Shown here: positions 1-12,641 of the stretch, piece after piece
Numbering within the stretch: position 1 is the stretch's first letter
Layout: every line of letters starts with the position of its first letter
NCBI RefSeq assembly: GCF_026210795.1
Contig: NC_089460.1
Coordinates: 1,612,001-1,676,000, forward strand
DNA length: 64,000 nt
DNA from: Rhizophagus irregularis
Taxonomy: Eukaryota > Glomeromycota > Glomeromycetes > Glomerales > Glomeraceae
Direction: 5' to 3'
Position numbers and translations under genes: made by a program
The notes under the pieces: generated by a model
What the model was told of the DNA's origin: nothing
Database searches by the model: none
The model's input: the letters and a program-made list of their open reading frames with translations, nothing else

Positions 1-1298
1 AATGGTAAATTTTCCATATAATAAAATACATATAACATATATTCTTATAAAACTTATTATTATTAGTAAATTTTATTCATATATTATTACTATTTCTACA
101 TAAATATTAGTTATAGATCAAACTGTTACCAATTTTTTTAAACTGAATGATAATCTGTTATTACAGATTGTAATGATAATAATAAATTTAATAGCATTCT
201 TATTAATTTCTTTTTTAATTTTTACTTTTTCAAAATATTTTTCCTTATTCAAATAATTTGTTTTTTTTATTTAATTCTTCAAATTATTAAGTTAATTTTT
301 AATTTTCTTATTTTTAAAAATAGGTTTAAAACTTTATCAAATTTTAAAAATCTATTTAAAACTCAATATTGCATTTTATTTTTGTATTTAAAAATAATTT
401 TAAATAGTTAATAACTATTAGGCCATAATCCAAAATTTTAGTATTCTATTATATAATATTTTATAATGAAATATAATAATAAAATAATTTATTTACTTTA
501 AAAAGCATCTTTAAAGTATTACTAATAGTTGTTTTTATTTAGCAATAATAATAACTAATAAGTTATATTTTATAAATCCTTCTATATTTTTACAATGTAA
601 AAAAAATACATTTAAAATATAATTCTAATGATATTTTAAAATATATTTTTATATTACAGTTAAATAATAACAAATAATATGTAATAAGTTATACAGTATA
701 AATCATATAATTAGTTGTTATTATTATAATTAGTATTTCAAATTTGGCTTGCATAAGACTAAAGATTTATATAAATCCATATAATATATATAATATAGTT
801 TAAACAATTGATAGGATATACCCTACTGTATAAATAATACTTTAAAATTAACTCAAACTCAACTTAACTTATTAGAAATATTAATTATAGTAAACATCCA
901 TCTTATTGGAAAATGAACTTATTATCCTTTGAAATCAAAAATGTAACAATCATTGAAATTAATTTAGTTGATTACTTTAGCACTTTTGGAAATATTTGTT
1001 TATTATTTTATCCAGTTAGTTTTTTTGTTAAGTAAATTCAGAAAACTGATAAAAAGAAATATGGCCAAAAGATTTTGGTAAGCAATTTGAAATAGTATTA
1101 TTTTTCTTTATATAATAGTAAATACATATGATGAATAGTTTCACCTATTTTTTGGCTATTTAACATTTTTTCTTTTTTTTATTAAAACCAAAATAAATGA
1201 AAATGAAAACCCTAACAGTTATTTGCCTTCTGCATCAAAATATAATACCAATATAAATTATAATAAACTTGTATGAAAGGCATATTACAAAAGGCATA

Positions 1299-1589
1299 CA
1301 GTCAACTCTCTATAAATGCACCCTCTATAAATGCACACCCTCTATAAATGCACCTTTTATCTAGTCCCAACTTGGGCCTTAATGCTAAATGCATGGTTTA
1401 TATATATATATATTCTGTAAATGCACCCTTTATAAAAAAATTTTATATAGTTTACTTATAAAAACTTTGTATTACCTTAATTTTAGATTAATATCATATA
1501 GATTTATATGTATTCTATAAATGCACACTCTCTTTAAATGCACTCTTATACCTGGTCCCAAGGGGGATGCATTTATAGAGAGTTGACTG
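1299..1589. mobile_element. TA-flanked MITE (pogo/Tc1-like termini)
   Basis: A 291-bp element has near-perfect terminal inverted repeats. The left end reads CAGTCAACTCTCTATAAATG and the right end is its reverse complement, finishing in GAGAGTTGACTG. TA dinucleotides at 1297-1298 and 1590-1591 fit a TA target-site duplication. Internally the left side carries three head-to-tail copies of the motif CTCTATAAATGCA, and further copies lie near 1510-1545. There is no coding capacity. TA duplication with CAGT-type ends is typical of pogo/Tigger-related Tc1-mariner elements; the family assignment is inference. Confidence 0.85.
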
Positions 1590-2395
1590 TATTACAAATT
1601 GCATAAGAAAAAAGAATTTGCTGAAGAAGCAAACAAAATAATTGAGTCACTTAATTAGCTCAGTTTATAAATAAAACTTAATTTGTGAATTTTTTTGTAT
1701 GAGAATTAAATATATAAATAATAATAATTAAATCATATGAATTATAGCTCAGATTTGTTTTATTTAATTACAATTAAATTTGTTTTTTGAATTAGTTATA
1801 CAAATAATTAGCACATTCTCTAAGTGCTGGAATTAATAATTCCTTTTGTGCAATAGTAATATATGCATTGGTACTTAAGAGTGATTGGATTTCTTTTTTT
1901 TTTTGTGTGCATACCGTTCTGAATGTTCCTATAAACAACTATTTTACTTTATCAAAGGTAATATTGTGCTGTGATTTTTCATGTTATTATTACCCTTCTT
2001 ACTAAGTTCAAATGCATTATAATAAAGATGTGTGAATACATTATATTGCCTATCATAACTTGTACATGGCCAGGACTTTTACTTACCACTTTTCCATTAT
2101 CTAACAAGAATTTGCCTGCATTCCCTTTATTAATAGATCCAGCAAGGATAAACAAATTTTAAAAGGAATACAAATTTATGTTATTATATCGAACTTCAGT
2201 GTTATCTTAATTTTATTTTTCGAACGAATGGCGCAGTAAAATTAAATTAACAAAAAAAAAAAATATTAGTTTAATTATTTGGTCAGTTGACTGACCTAAA
2301 AAGGAAATATTCTTGATTATTTTAATTCCTTTTATGGCTGATATTGCTGAGCTGAGCTAACAAGCGCGTCATATTTGTGAAACTTTAAACTTTAG

Positions 2396-2422
2396 CGCGT
2401 ATCGCGTGATGCGCGATACGCG
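2396..2422. repeat. GC-rich perfect hairpin upstream of the C2H2 gene
   Basis: Two 11-bp arms, CGCGTATCGCG and CGCGATACGCG, are separated by TGATG. It lies about 215 bp before the start codon of the nine-finger gene and stands out in AT-rich DNA. Its role is unknown; a palindromic protein-binding site is possible. Confidence 0.6.
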
Positions 2423-2636
2423 ATTGTTCTTTGTTTTCTTTTTTATTTATGTTGTCATGTGAATCTAATGCCACAATATATATAAATTAATAAATTAAGA
2501 TTTGGTTAAATTAAATCTCTTTCTTTTCAAGTTCATGTTTATTTTTTTCAAAACAAAAAAAAAACAAAAAAATCATAAAACTTATAAAACTTTTACTTCT
2601 TTAAAAAAAGTTTTTAAAAAAAAGCCTACCATCGAA

Positions 2637-3915
2637 ATGAATAGATTTATTGCACCCACTTCATTTAACAATTTTTACACATCAACATTTACGAAATTTG
2701 GTTTGCCTACCTTTCCAAGCTTTGAATACAATGAAGGAGATCCAAATTTCAAAGTAATAATTTACGATTATAAAAATAATTTATTTCGAAATCGAATAAA
2801 TCAAATTCTATAACGTTTTATTTTCTTGTTATTGGACTGACTAGCCAAACAGCAATAAATTCAGTGATGGTGGCATTAATGATAATTTTATGTCTAACGA
2901 GAAAGAAGAAAAACCCGATAAAACTCATTTTGACAATATTGTGGATATCGTTAATCCCTCTAAAGGTGATAAAATTCGCGATGATATTACCTTATACCAA
3001 AGACTAAGGGTCCGTAAACCCAAAACTCAGGATACAGATGCATCAAACCTCGAAATAAAAGAAGAGAAGAAAGAGTTCATTTGTAATGAACCTAATTGCA
3101 AGAGAGTATTTCCAACAAGTCGAGGATTTAATGTACACAAAAGAGTACATTATATTGTATGTGGTGAAGCAGGATGTGGTAAAAAGGTTACAAACAAAAT
3201 GGGCTTACAGAGACACATGAGAATCCACAACAACGTGAAAAAAGTAATTAACGTAAAAAAAGGAATTTATAACATGGAAAGACCAAGGCCGTATAAATGT
3301 GATTGGCCAGGTTGTGGAAGTAGGTTTGAAAAGCGATATACTTTAAAAATGCACATGAGAACTCATACTGGTGAAAAACCATACGATTGTAATTGGCCCA
3401 ATTGTGGAAAGAAATTTTCGCAATTGTATAATCTAAAATGCCACGAAAGGACACACACAGGAGAAAAGCCGTACCAATGTAATTGGGAGCAATGTGGAAA
3501 GAGATTTTCTCAAAAACATACCTTAACTGTTCATATGAGAATTCATACTGGCGAGAAACCTTACGATTGTAATTGGTCTGACTGCGAAAAGAAATTTGCG
3601 CGTTTGTACAGTTTAAAATGTCATATGAGAACTCACACTGGAGAAAGACCTTATAAATGTGATTGGGTGCATTGTAATAAAATGTTTTCCCAATTATATA
3701 CATTAAAATGCCACAAGAGGACTCATTCAGGAGAAAAGTTATATAGCTGTAAATGGTTAGGTTGCGGAAAACAATTTTCCCACCTAAGTAATTGTAAAGT
3801 TCATTATAGACTTCATACTGGTGAAAAGCCGTACAAATGCACTATAAAGAACTGCAGTAAAAGATTTTCCCGAGTGGATTTATGCAAATCGCACATAAAG
3901 ACTCACTGTTTGTGA
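2637..3915 (+). CDS. Nine-finger C2H2 zinc-finger protein
   Basis: Predicted join is 2637..2753 and 2845..3915, giving 395 residues. The intron (GTAATA...CTAG) is inferred: it links the short ORF coding MNRFIAPTSF to the finger ORF in frame, and the upstream in-frame codons around 2845-2889 look coding. If the intron is wrong, the start would be the ATG at 2890. A charged, Lys-rich N-terminus precedes nine consecutive fingers at about residues 117-395. Fingers have C-x4-C spacing, most with a Trp after the first Cys as in DWPGC, and HTGEKPY-type linkers in the second half. C-x4-C fingers with C-terminal H-x3-H are typical of TFIIIA/GLI/ZIC-like families that bind DNA in the nucleus. The first two fingers lack the canonical linker. 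No specific target can be assigned. It is convergent with the S1/P1 nuclease gene. Confidence 0.8.
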
Positions 3916-4248
3916 AAATGTTTTTATATTTATTACTTTTTGGCGTTTATTAATAATTTTCGCAACTATAAAGAATTAATTTAATTTTAAATTAAATTGT
4001 TCAACTTAAATAGATTTGTCTTTTAATTCCTAGATATTATCGCGAGTAGATTATGTTTGTTGTGGGTTTACAATCACATTTACAAATAATAAAGATAAAT
4101 TAATCTTAAATATTTTGACCTTAACAGTTTATATCTAACATATCTCGTTTTAAAAATTACTATGAATTTTATTATAATAACATTATTTATGTCAGAAAGA
4201 TATATAAAAATAACAAATTGGAAATTTGCCTGTAAAACAGTACCATTC

Positions 4249-5592
4249 CTATCCTAATAAACTATTTAATACAGCAGCAATTCTAATACCAGTAATAGCT
4301 AATAATTTTTCAACAATCCTAGTTCGTTTAATTCTTTCATAATATATTCCTTCACTTAATTCCGTATCAGGTATATAATCTTTCCAAACTATTTGACAAT
4401 TTAATCTGTTTAACGGAACGGCCCAAAATTCTGGACAAGAAACTGAAGTTTGTTTTTTATTTAAAGAATATTTTTCTTTTTCTCGTCGTGAATTTACTTC
4501 AAAATGAGTTTGTTTATTATTATCCTCAAATAATATTGAATTAGGCTTAAGTAATTCTTGTGTTTCTTTTTCAAAAATGTACTCTACTTCTTCATTACAA
4601 ACAGCCCATTCGGCTACTTCTTGTTTCCATACAGTTTTCATTAAGTTTATAATATACTTAACATATGGTTCAAAAAACGGTCCATCGTAAAAGTTATTTG
4701 CATTATCATCAGAAAATGTAAAGTTATACCCAAGTTCTCTTATATGTTTCTATAAAAAAGATTAGCATATGCAATGCAACGTAAAATAATTATAATAATT
4801 AAATTATTTTAATAACTCACATTGATTAATCTTGAATCCCATATGTAATGTAATGTTGTATTATGACCTTCAAATATTGCTATTGTATTTTAATAATAAA
4901 TTCAGTTATTAAAAAATCTTAAAATATATACATATATAGAATTATTTAAATTATTATTTACCCTTTGCTCCATTTCCACCTCTAAACTTTGCCGCTACTA
5001 CAATAATAATAATAATTATTATTTATTAAGTTTTATAATTGTATATTTATATACACACATATTTTTCCTATCTTTTCTCTTTATTTATATTTACCATGCA
5101 AAGGCTGATGTAAATCTCCAAGAAAATGTACAAGAAATCTTAACGCTTCAGCTCTAGACCAAAAATCCAAATTGCTTTTTGGATCCAAACGATTAGTATA
5201 ATTATGTATAGCATTTAATACATCAATCTTTCCTGGTGTATATATAACAGTACAACTATCTGGGGGATTATTACGTGGAGCATTAATATAATGCATCCTA
5301 GAAGTGAATCTATACTTTGGTGTAAATTTTACTCGATCAGCCCATGACGCAATGCTAAAAAAAAAAAAATTCATGAGGTTAAAAATAATTTTATTTAATT
5401 TATTCCAAAGCTAACTTACGGATATAGATTTCCGTTTGCATTTTTAGGAAGTAGTTCTCGCACGTGTTCTCTCACTTTTGGTAAGAGAAATCTTTGAGCA
5501 ATAGATGCAGTAATTTGATGACCTACATATCCGTAAGATAAAACATTATTAATAAATAAAAGTAAAATAATGAATAAATAAGAAAAGTTCAT
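4249..5592 (-). CDS. Secreted S1/P1-type nuclease
   Basis: Five exons on the minus strand: 5420-5592, 5095-5354, 4962-4997, 4821-4879, 4249-4749; 342 residues. All introns are GT-AG and all junctions keep frame. An N-terminal signal peptide runs to about residue 19 and cleavage after VLS would expose YGYVGH. Family zinc ligands are visible: His in GHQ near the mature N-terminus, SWAD, the His of MHYIN, VHFLGDLHQPLH, and GHNTTLHYIWD. A C-terminal CPEFWA segment and an LN-rich tail complete the fold. S1/P1 enzymes are trinuclear-zinc nucleases that cleave single-stranded DNA and RNA to 5'-nucleotides, usually outside the cell or in the vacuole, for nucleotide and phosphate scavenging. The usual mature N-terminal Trp, which helps ligate zinc through its backbone, is Tyr here. 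The length is close to family norms once the C-terminal extension is allowed for. Confidence 0.93.
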
Positions 5593-5859
5593 TATGAATT
5601 AAACCAAGGTAGAAGTACAATATTTAAGACTATATTTATATTTGGGAGTTTAAGGGGAAAATCAAATTTAAAATTGTACCTGTACCACGAAGATTATCAA
5701 GAAAAGGTTTTAATTTAATTGGGTAAATTCATAGGCTTGATTATGATCTTTGATTTAATCTTTGATCTTTGTTCCAGATAGCGCTTTAAAGTTTGAAATT
5801 AATCAGTTAGACTATAAATCAATAAGCAATTCTTTTTTTGTTTTATAAAATTCGGTTTA

Positions 5860-6036
5860 TTAACCATTTACAGCCGTTTCAAAAAAGTTGTGACACAAGC
5901 GCGGATCTTTTTCAAGAGCTTGACGATCTGATTTTTCGATTTCTGATTCCCTATATATAGTATTACAAACCTTTTTTAATTTACGCCAAACACTTCTTTT
6001 TTCCGTAAAAATAAGATGTTCATGCCTTTTTTTGAT
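5860..6036 (-). pseudogene. Orphan coding fragment, possibly Helitron-like
   Basis: One minus-strand frame stays open for about 58 codons and reads like protein, ending ...EKDPRLCHNFFETAVNG before a TAA at 5860-5862. It has no start codon and no flanking gene. The DP-L-C...F pattern recalls the N-terminal domain of Helitron helicase-like proteins, but that is a guess from memory. It lies 270 bases upstream of the S1/P1 nuclease start, in TE-like debris. Confidence 0.3.
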
Positions 6037-6059
6037 AGCAATAATACATCAGATCTATA

Positions 6060-7300
6060 ATTATCCATCATTACTTTTTAAGATTTCAACCATTAATACA
6101 TGGTACCATCAGTACATTTAAAATAGAGTTTTACTCTATTTGCTGATTAAGGTTTAAACCTAATCAAATGACATTTCCTTTAAAAAAAAGAATTCTTCCT
6201 CTTCATAATTATCAGAATAATTACCAATTTACTTGCTGGTAGATCAATAAAATTAGCAATTTCTCTAATTCTTTGAATTTAAATTAAGCAATTATATTAT
6301 TATTTGATGTATATTATTTGTCAGTAAATAATAAAATTAAGATAAACCAGTTATAATTACGTCTATAAAAAACCACTAATTTTACATGACATTAGGAAAA
6401 GTTTTATACAAATCCAAGTAATTTGCTAATTTAGCACAGCTGATCCAATAGCATTCAGTTTGATTGAAGAATTGCACAAGCACTCACATGCTGCAAATGA
6501 ACCCGCTGCATCAAATCCTTGTGCTTGAATTGTTTTCTGCTATGATTAATGGCGAAATCAGTGTAGTTGCGACAATCCCAGTTACAACTCTTCTTCAATG
6601 ATGGGTGATTTGTCATTTTTGAAGATTTAAAGGAAATGAATTTTTTTTTTTTAGGATTTTTATAATTTCTATTTATATGTAATATTATAAACTGTCACTC
6701 GAAGCTTGACTAACGGAACAAGCCAAGCCCCAAAAAAAGAGTTGATATTTCGATCCTAATTTTTGTGGCGAAGCAGGCTAAAGATATAATCTGAACAAAA
6801 AAAAATAAAAATGATTAGCGATTTCTTGACTTTAACAAAACTATCGGGTTTCCGGTCCTGTAATCCGACATTCATCTTTAAGCCATGATCGACCAAATCG
6901 TCAAAATGATATCATTATTATTATTGAGGTCTTTTGATGATTGAGTTCGGTTTTGCCCTAAATTTATCCACTTACAGTTCTTGCAATTGGACAATTAAAC
7001 CTTTTAAATTAGCTTCCAAGTTTGAATAATTATATTTCCGATTTTTGCATTTAATTACGATGGATATCTCATGGAATTTATCCGATCATAGCAAAAAGAC
7101 ATCCACATTCTATCCATAAAAGTCAAGTTTGAAGATCAAATATTTAAGTAAATATTTTTCTTTTTAAAAAAATGAGTAAACCAATATTTTTTATTCTTGC
7201 AAAACACGCAGATGATTATAATTCCGGTATTTCATTAATTTGTTAATTTCCTTTTTTAATTATATTCTAGTATATACTAAAAAACTAGGAGTTTTTTTAT
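6060..7300. other. TE debris, no intact gene
   Basis: Short protein-like stretches occur without starts. One plus-strand run at about 6461-6510 reads IEELHKHSHAANEPAAS, which recalls FLYWCH-associated transposon proteins of Glomeromycotina. A minus-strand run near 6230-6280 is also Ile/Glu-rich. Both are too short to classify. The remainder is AT-rich. Confidence 0.3.
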
Positions 7301-7305
7301 TAAGA

Positions 7306-8575
7306 TGCAGAAGTCCTTGATTCAGATGTTGAAATGCATGATGAAGATGATAATAACTTAAATGGAGAAGATATTCTAATGCAGCGTAATGAAGATAGCT
7401 TGATGATTCCGGAAAGTTCGGATCCTTCTTTGGATAATTCTTCAGAGAGTTCATCATCATTGACGATAGTGATGAATCAATTGATCCTTCTCATTTTAGA
7501 GAGGATTATTCATCTAATTTTGTAAGAAAATAATGAATTTTTCTTCTTTTTATTCTTTACCATTTTCCTAATTAAAGTCAATTAAAAGGATAAAACCCAA
7601 AAATTAACACATCCAGAAAGTCGGCAAAGTGTTCAGTTTGTTTACAAAAAATTCGGATGCGGTAAGATTTTTGAGAAATCATTCAACCTTAAAAGACATA
7701 TTATGGTTCATTCTGATGAAAAACCATACATTTGTAAAATAATTAATTGTGAAAGTAAATTTAATCGAATTGATAATTTGAAAAAGCATGCAAAATCTCA
7801 TCAGGATGAAAGATCTTTTAATGATAATTTTTCAAGAAGGACAACACTCGTATAATTGACATGCCATTTAAGTGCAATAAAATAGGATGTGATAAAAAGT
7901 ATTCAACAAATTATAATTTAACAAGACATATGAGGATTCATAACGGTGAAAAACCTTTTATATGTGGTCAATTAGGATGTAATAAGAAGTTCTGTTACTC
8001 TAATGAATTAAAGAGGCATTTAGCAGTTCATACAGGTGAAAACCCTACAAATGTAACGGGTTGTGACAAAAAGTATTACTGGTCTAGTGATTTATTAAAG
8101 CACGTTAAATCCAATCAATCTTACAGCTGTAATGAACCAGGGTGTGACAAGAAGTATCATAGGTCCAGTGATTTATCACAACATATTAAATCTCATTCGG
8201 GTGGGACAACCATACGTTTGTAATTATCCTAGATGTGAAAAAAATTTTGTTAGTTTCAGTGGTTACAAGAGACATATTAGGAGACATACTGGTGATCAGC
8301 CATTTCAGTGTAATCAAACAGGATGCCAAAGAAAGTTTTCTGATTCTAGTGAGCTTCGAATACATATTAGAACACATACCGGAAAAAGACCCTATAAATG
8401 TCATGAATCAGGATGTGAGAAATCATTTACACGAGTAGGTGATTTAAAAAGGCATAATAAAATTTATATTGGTGAAAAACCTTTTGTTTGTGCAATAAAT
8501 AATTGTGGAAAAAGTTTCGTTCGATCCGATACTTTAAAATCACACGTGAATAGAGTACACAAAGGTGAAAGATAA
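7306..8575 (+). pseudogene. Frameshifted C2H2 zinc-finger pseudogene
   Basis: An acidic, Asp/Ser-rich N-terminal segment (about 7335-7521) ends at a plausible donor GTAAGA (7522). It is followed by about nine C-x4-C type fingers up to a stop at 8575. The finger array is broken at least three times. One frame ends at TAA 7853-7855 and the next starts in a different frame at 7861. Near 8045 the linker and first Cys codons are read out of frame (ENPTNV in place of an expected EKPYKC-type stretch). Near 8205 an extra base turns the HSG linker into GGTTIRL and a stop, while the next frame resumes QPYVC. The first finger near 7650 also lacks its first Cys. The finger type matches the intact gene at 2637-3915, so a decayed family member is likely. 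Short introns could explain one break but not all. Confidence 0.7.
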
Positions 8576-9540
8576 CTTGATAGCATAGGGTGACTTATTT
8601 ACTTGAGTTCTTTAGTTCTTTCCGATAATTGAAATTAGAATATTAGATATTAAAAAGCAATTTAAATAAATAGAATTTTCATTGTAAATATTGGAGCATA
8701 TAAAAGTATGGTTGACCGGATATAAGGTTCTGCAAATGGACAAGTGTCGTGCTATAAGTGTTTATCATGCCGGCACCTCTCCATCTCTAGTGGCTTTTTT
8801 AATAGAGCATTATAAATTGAGATTTATCAATTTGAAAATAAAATTTTCACATTTAACCAAAAATATTTTACAATAGTTTAACAGTAATATATGAAATACT
8901 TTGATAAAATAATCATTATAATGTATAGATAATTCTAATTAACAAAAGATCCTGTATTTATGTATTTAAATAGATTTAAAAAGAATAATACATATTTTAT
9001 AGGATTTCAGAAATTTAGTTACACTTTTAGGTTTAAATTTTTTAGTATAGATATAACTTATTAGATTACTAAATCAATCCAATATCAGGTAGGCCCAATA
9101 TCAAATAACTTTTATTACTACAAACCCTTCTAGGTTAAGATTGCTGAAGAAATTAAAGGGTTTTAGCAAGTTGGTGAAATGCCAAAATAGTGAAATTTTG
9201 GCAAAACTATATAAAAGTTTTATTAAAAAGTTGGCAAAAAAGCAAAATCTAATAAAACTTATTATAAATGCTAAAACTGTTAAAATCTTACTGAAATAAT
9301 AATAAAACTATAGTAAAATTTTAGAGAAACTAATTGTAAGATTTTGATTTTTAGCTTTTATTAAGCTTTACAATTTAAAAAAAAATTCAACAAAATTAAA
9401 TTACTAAATACTAAAAAAATCACAAAAAAAGATTTTTTAAATTTTAATAAAAAGGACAATAATGTTTATAATTTATAGTATATTCTTATTTTATATATAA
9501 TAAATAAAATTAATAAAATATTTTAAATACTAATTTTTTA

Positions 9541-10654
9541 ATATTAATAAAATTAAAATTATTAATTGCTGATTTGTCTAAAAATGACATTGCATTACTA
9601 ATAAAATTTGGGTTAAATTTGCCAATTTTGTGCTAAAATACAATTTTCAAAAAAAGGATATTTTTATAAATGATATGATACTGGAAGTTTATACTTGACA
9701 ATCACATGATTTTATTTCAATTTTTTGAGCTGATTTTATATCATGTGATCCAGAATTCAGCCAATAAAAAACTGGAATTTCTTGTATTAAATATTAATAA
9801 AATGCAGTTTTTGAAAATTTTTATTACAAAACATAAGAAAAAGTAAATTTCAGCAACAAATCACAACTACATTTCACAAAAGTCATACATTAATAAAAAA
9901 TTTTTTTTAAAAAAAAATACATTTGATTCATATTATGATAATTCAGGCTGGTATTATCATAATATATGGAGTCAGCCCAAATTATCATAAGTTCTAGCCA
10001 ACATATTTTGTTTCAAATTTGGGCCAATTATATGAAAATCATGCAATTTCAAATGCTTATAACTTTTTATGTAAATCTTCTTTTAAAAATCTGACTAGTA
10101 ATTTAATAGAACTTATCTCAAAAAATAAAGTTATCAGTTTATTTTTTCTAAATTGTATTTTTTTTAAGAAGTTAAAAGATTTTTAATAGTTGCATTTTTA
10201 TTGTCAAGTATAGACTTTTAGCACTATATATTAATTATAAATAAAAGTTATATAATAGATTAAAATACTTGAAAAAAAAAATTTTGCAAAAAAAATTATA
10301 TGTTCATATCAGATATGCAAAATAATGAGTTTACTATGTACACACATCAGATTTACACTTTAATAAAATATAGGAAATTTTAATATTTTATTTTGCTATA
10401 TTGCATTATTTATATTAAAAACATATAATTTTTAGCTTTTAAAGTTGTTTCTAAAGAGTAAAGACTTTTTTAAAATATTTTTATTATTAGAACCAGGTAA
10501 AAGTTTATAGTACTTCTGTTTATTATTTTACGCATAAAATGTAAAACTGCTTTTTTTGTTATCATTATTATTTCTGAATTTTATTAGTAATGCAATGCTA
10601 ATTTTAAATAAATCAGCAATTAAATTATTTTAATTTATTAATAATATAACAAAC
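9541..10654. mobile_element. Nested inverted-repeat element (non-autonomous)
   Basis: An outer inverted repeat of about 70 bp (9541-9608 versus about 10577-10654) shares the core TTGCATTACTAATAAAATT (one or two mismatches) and AATTGCTGATTT. Inside it, an inner pair at 9681-9702 and 10200-10221 shares the perfect core TATACTTGACAAT. Next to the left inner arm, ATCACATGAT and ATCATGTGAT form a further 10-bp inverted pair. No coding sequence is visible. The layered structure suggests one element inserted into another, or a long foldback element. I could not identify target-site duplications. Confidence 0.6.
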
Positions 10655-12641
10655 TATTTGGATTTTCAAATAAATATAATAATATAATTTATTTTATTCT
10701 ATTTTAAATAAATTATATTTGAAATTATAAGCAATGCAAACCTATTATATATATATAAGTAAATATTTTATTAATAAATTATATTTTAAAATTAATTATT
10801 ATCAATAAAATAATATTTATTTATTTTTTTTAAGAGTTGACACTTATTTTATTATTTAATATATAGATAAAGATATATAATATCATTAATTAAATTATAA
10901 TAAAACTTTACATCTAAAGGTCAATTCAGTTATTCTTTAACTTAACTAATTATAAAATAGATATAAAAAAAAAAAAATTGTTAGTAGCTCTTAAACCAAA
11001 AAACTCAATCAAGAAAAAATATTAGTTAATTATAAGAAAAATTATCTGTAAAAATAAATAAAAGGAATTAAAAAGCTAATTTATCATAAAATAAAAATAA
11101 AATTATTTAATCTTCAATTTATTTTATAGCTTATTTATTAGTTTTTTTATAATCTCACTCAATTTTATTACTTTTTTATATAATTTCATTTAAAGATCTT
11201 AAGATTTTTTTTGCCTTATTTTTTTATTATTTGACTTGCATTTTTAATTGAAAGGTTCTTTAGTAATATTTTTTTCTTCAGTTTATAAATCTTATATAAT
11301 TGTATGTATTTCTTTTATATCTTAATTTTTACATAACAAAATATCAAACTGAGATTAGGTAAAAAAGATATTATAAATAGTAATTTTACAGATTTATTTC
11401 CTAATTGATAATTTATATTTGATTATAACTGAAAAAATATTCTTTTTAGATATGTGTTATATTTTCTTTACAAATTTAATCTACTGAATTTTAGTATTAA
11501 ATAGGTACTTTAATAGGTTATTTTAAGAACCAAATAATTTAAAAGATAATTCATTGCTTAAAATATATCTATGTTAATATATCCTGCATTTAAATTGATT
11601 GATAATTGCATAAGAAGGAAAATAATTGACACAAAAAAAGTGAATAATTATCTTTAATTCTTTTCTTTTCCATAAATTGCATAATATTAAAGACAAATAA
11701 TAACCTTTGCAGAAAACTTTGTAAAGCAAAATCATGTACTTCTATAATCTGTTATTTCAAAATTTATTTTCATTATCATGAACCTATTGTATTATTAAAA
11801 TAAATTTATTTACTTTTTCTTATTTTTAGAAGAAAATGGTGATTATATTGATTAATCTTAATGAAATGGCTATAAGACTATAGAATAAAGGAGTCCAAAT
11901 AATTTTTTTTAAAGGTATTTCTATTAGATAGGTTTTAGTATCTTAAAATCTGAAACAATAAAAGAAATAAGAATGATTTCAAGTTGTGATAATAGATATT
12001 TCTGCCACTAATATCACAAGTATTTTATATTTAGATAATTCTGTTTATTCATCATTTACACCTATAGATGCAAAGTATTTAAAATTATTCAAAATAAATA
12101 AAAATACAAGTTAATTACATATTATAAATCATAGGCAGACTTGAATTAAATTATTAAAATAGAATTCACCTTGCAAGAATTTACCAGTACTTGAAAAAGT
12201 TATTATTCATCTAATAATTTAAATAAGTCTTATTCAAGATCACTAAAAATAGATAATTAATAAGAAAAACTAAAATGATAATTTCAAGAACTTGCAAAAT
12301 ACTAACTAACAACAATATTAAAAAAAATGACAAATCCTTAAGTGGTATTAGTAAATTTATAGTTTTATCAATCAATATTTAGAAAACTAGAAGAATTTTA
12401 AAAAGTTTAGAAGGATAGATCTGATTTTTTTAATTTTAAAAGTGTAGATATTTTTGTAAAGAGGTTTCTGTTGCAACTATTTCCTTTTATTTTACATTTT
12501 ATTTTTTGTTTTGTTTTTTTTATTTTTTATTTTTTTTTCTTTTAATTCATAAGTACCTTTGACTATTGCACTATATTGAGTAGAGTAATATTAGTTATAT
12601 GTAGGTTTAAAGTAGATTTGTGTAGTTTTACTTTTTAACTA

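Larger units (their letters stand above)
1..2636. other. Gene-free AT-rich stretch with one MITE
   Basis: No convincing coding sequence is visible. The short open frames here have low-complexity translations. The region holds the TA-flanked MITE at 1299-1589 and a GC-rich hairpin at 2396-2422; the rest is AT-rich and featureless to me. Confidence 0.6.

Noticed and set aside
3248-3703. Long minus-strand ORF antisense to the nine-finger gene
   Set aside because: It is the complement of a repetitive finger-coding region; the repeat keeps the antisense frame open. The plus strand has textbook fingers.
6461-6510. FLYWCH-like IEELHKHSHAANEPAAS
   Set aside because: Too short and on the strand opposite to another open frame; kept only as TE debris.
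8691-8876. Plus-strand frame MEHIKVWLTGYKVLQMDK
   Set aside because: No start context, no motif, no linked exon; sits just after the zinc-finger pseudogene.
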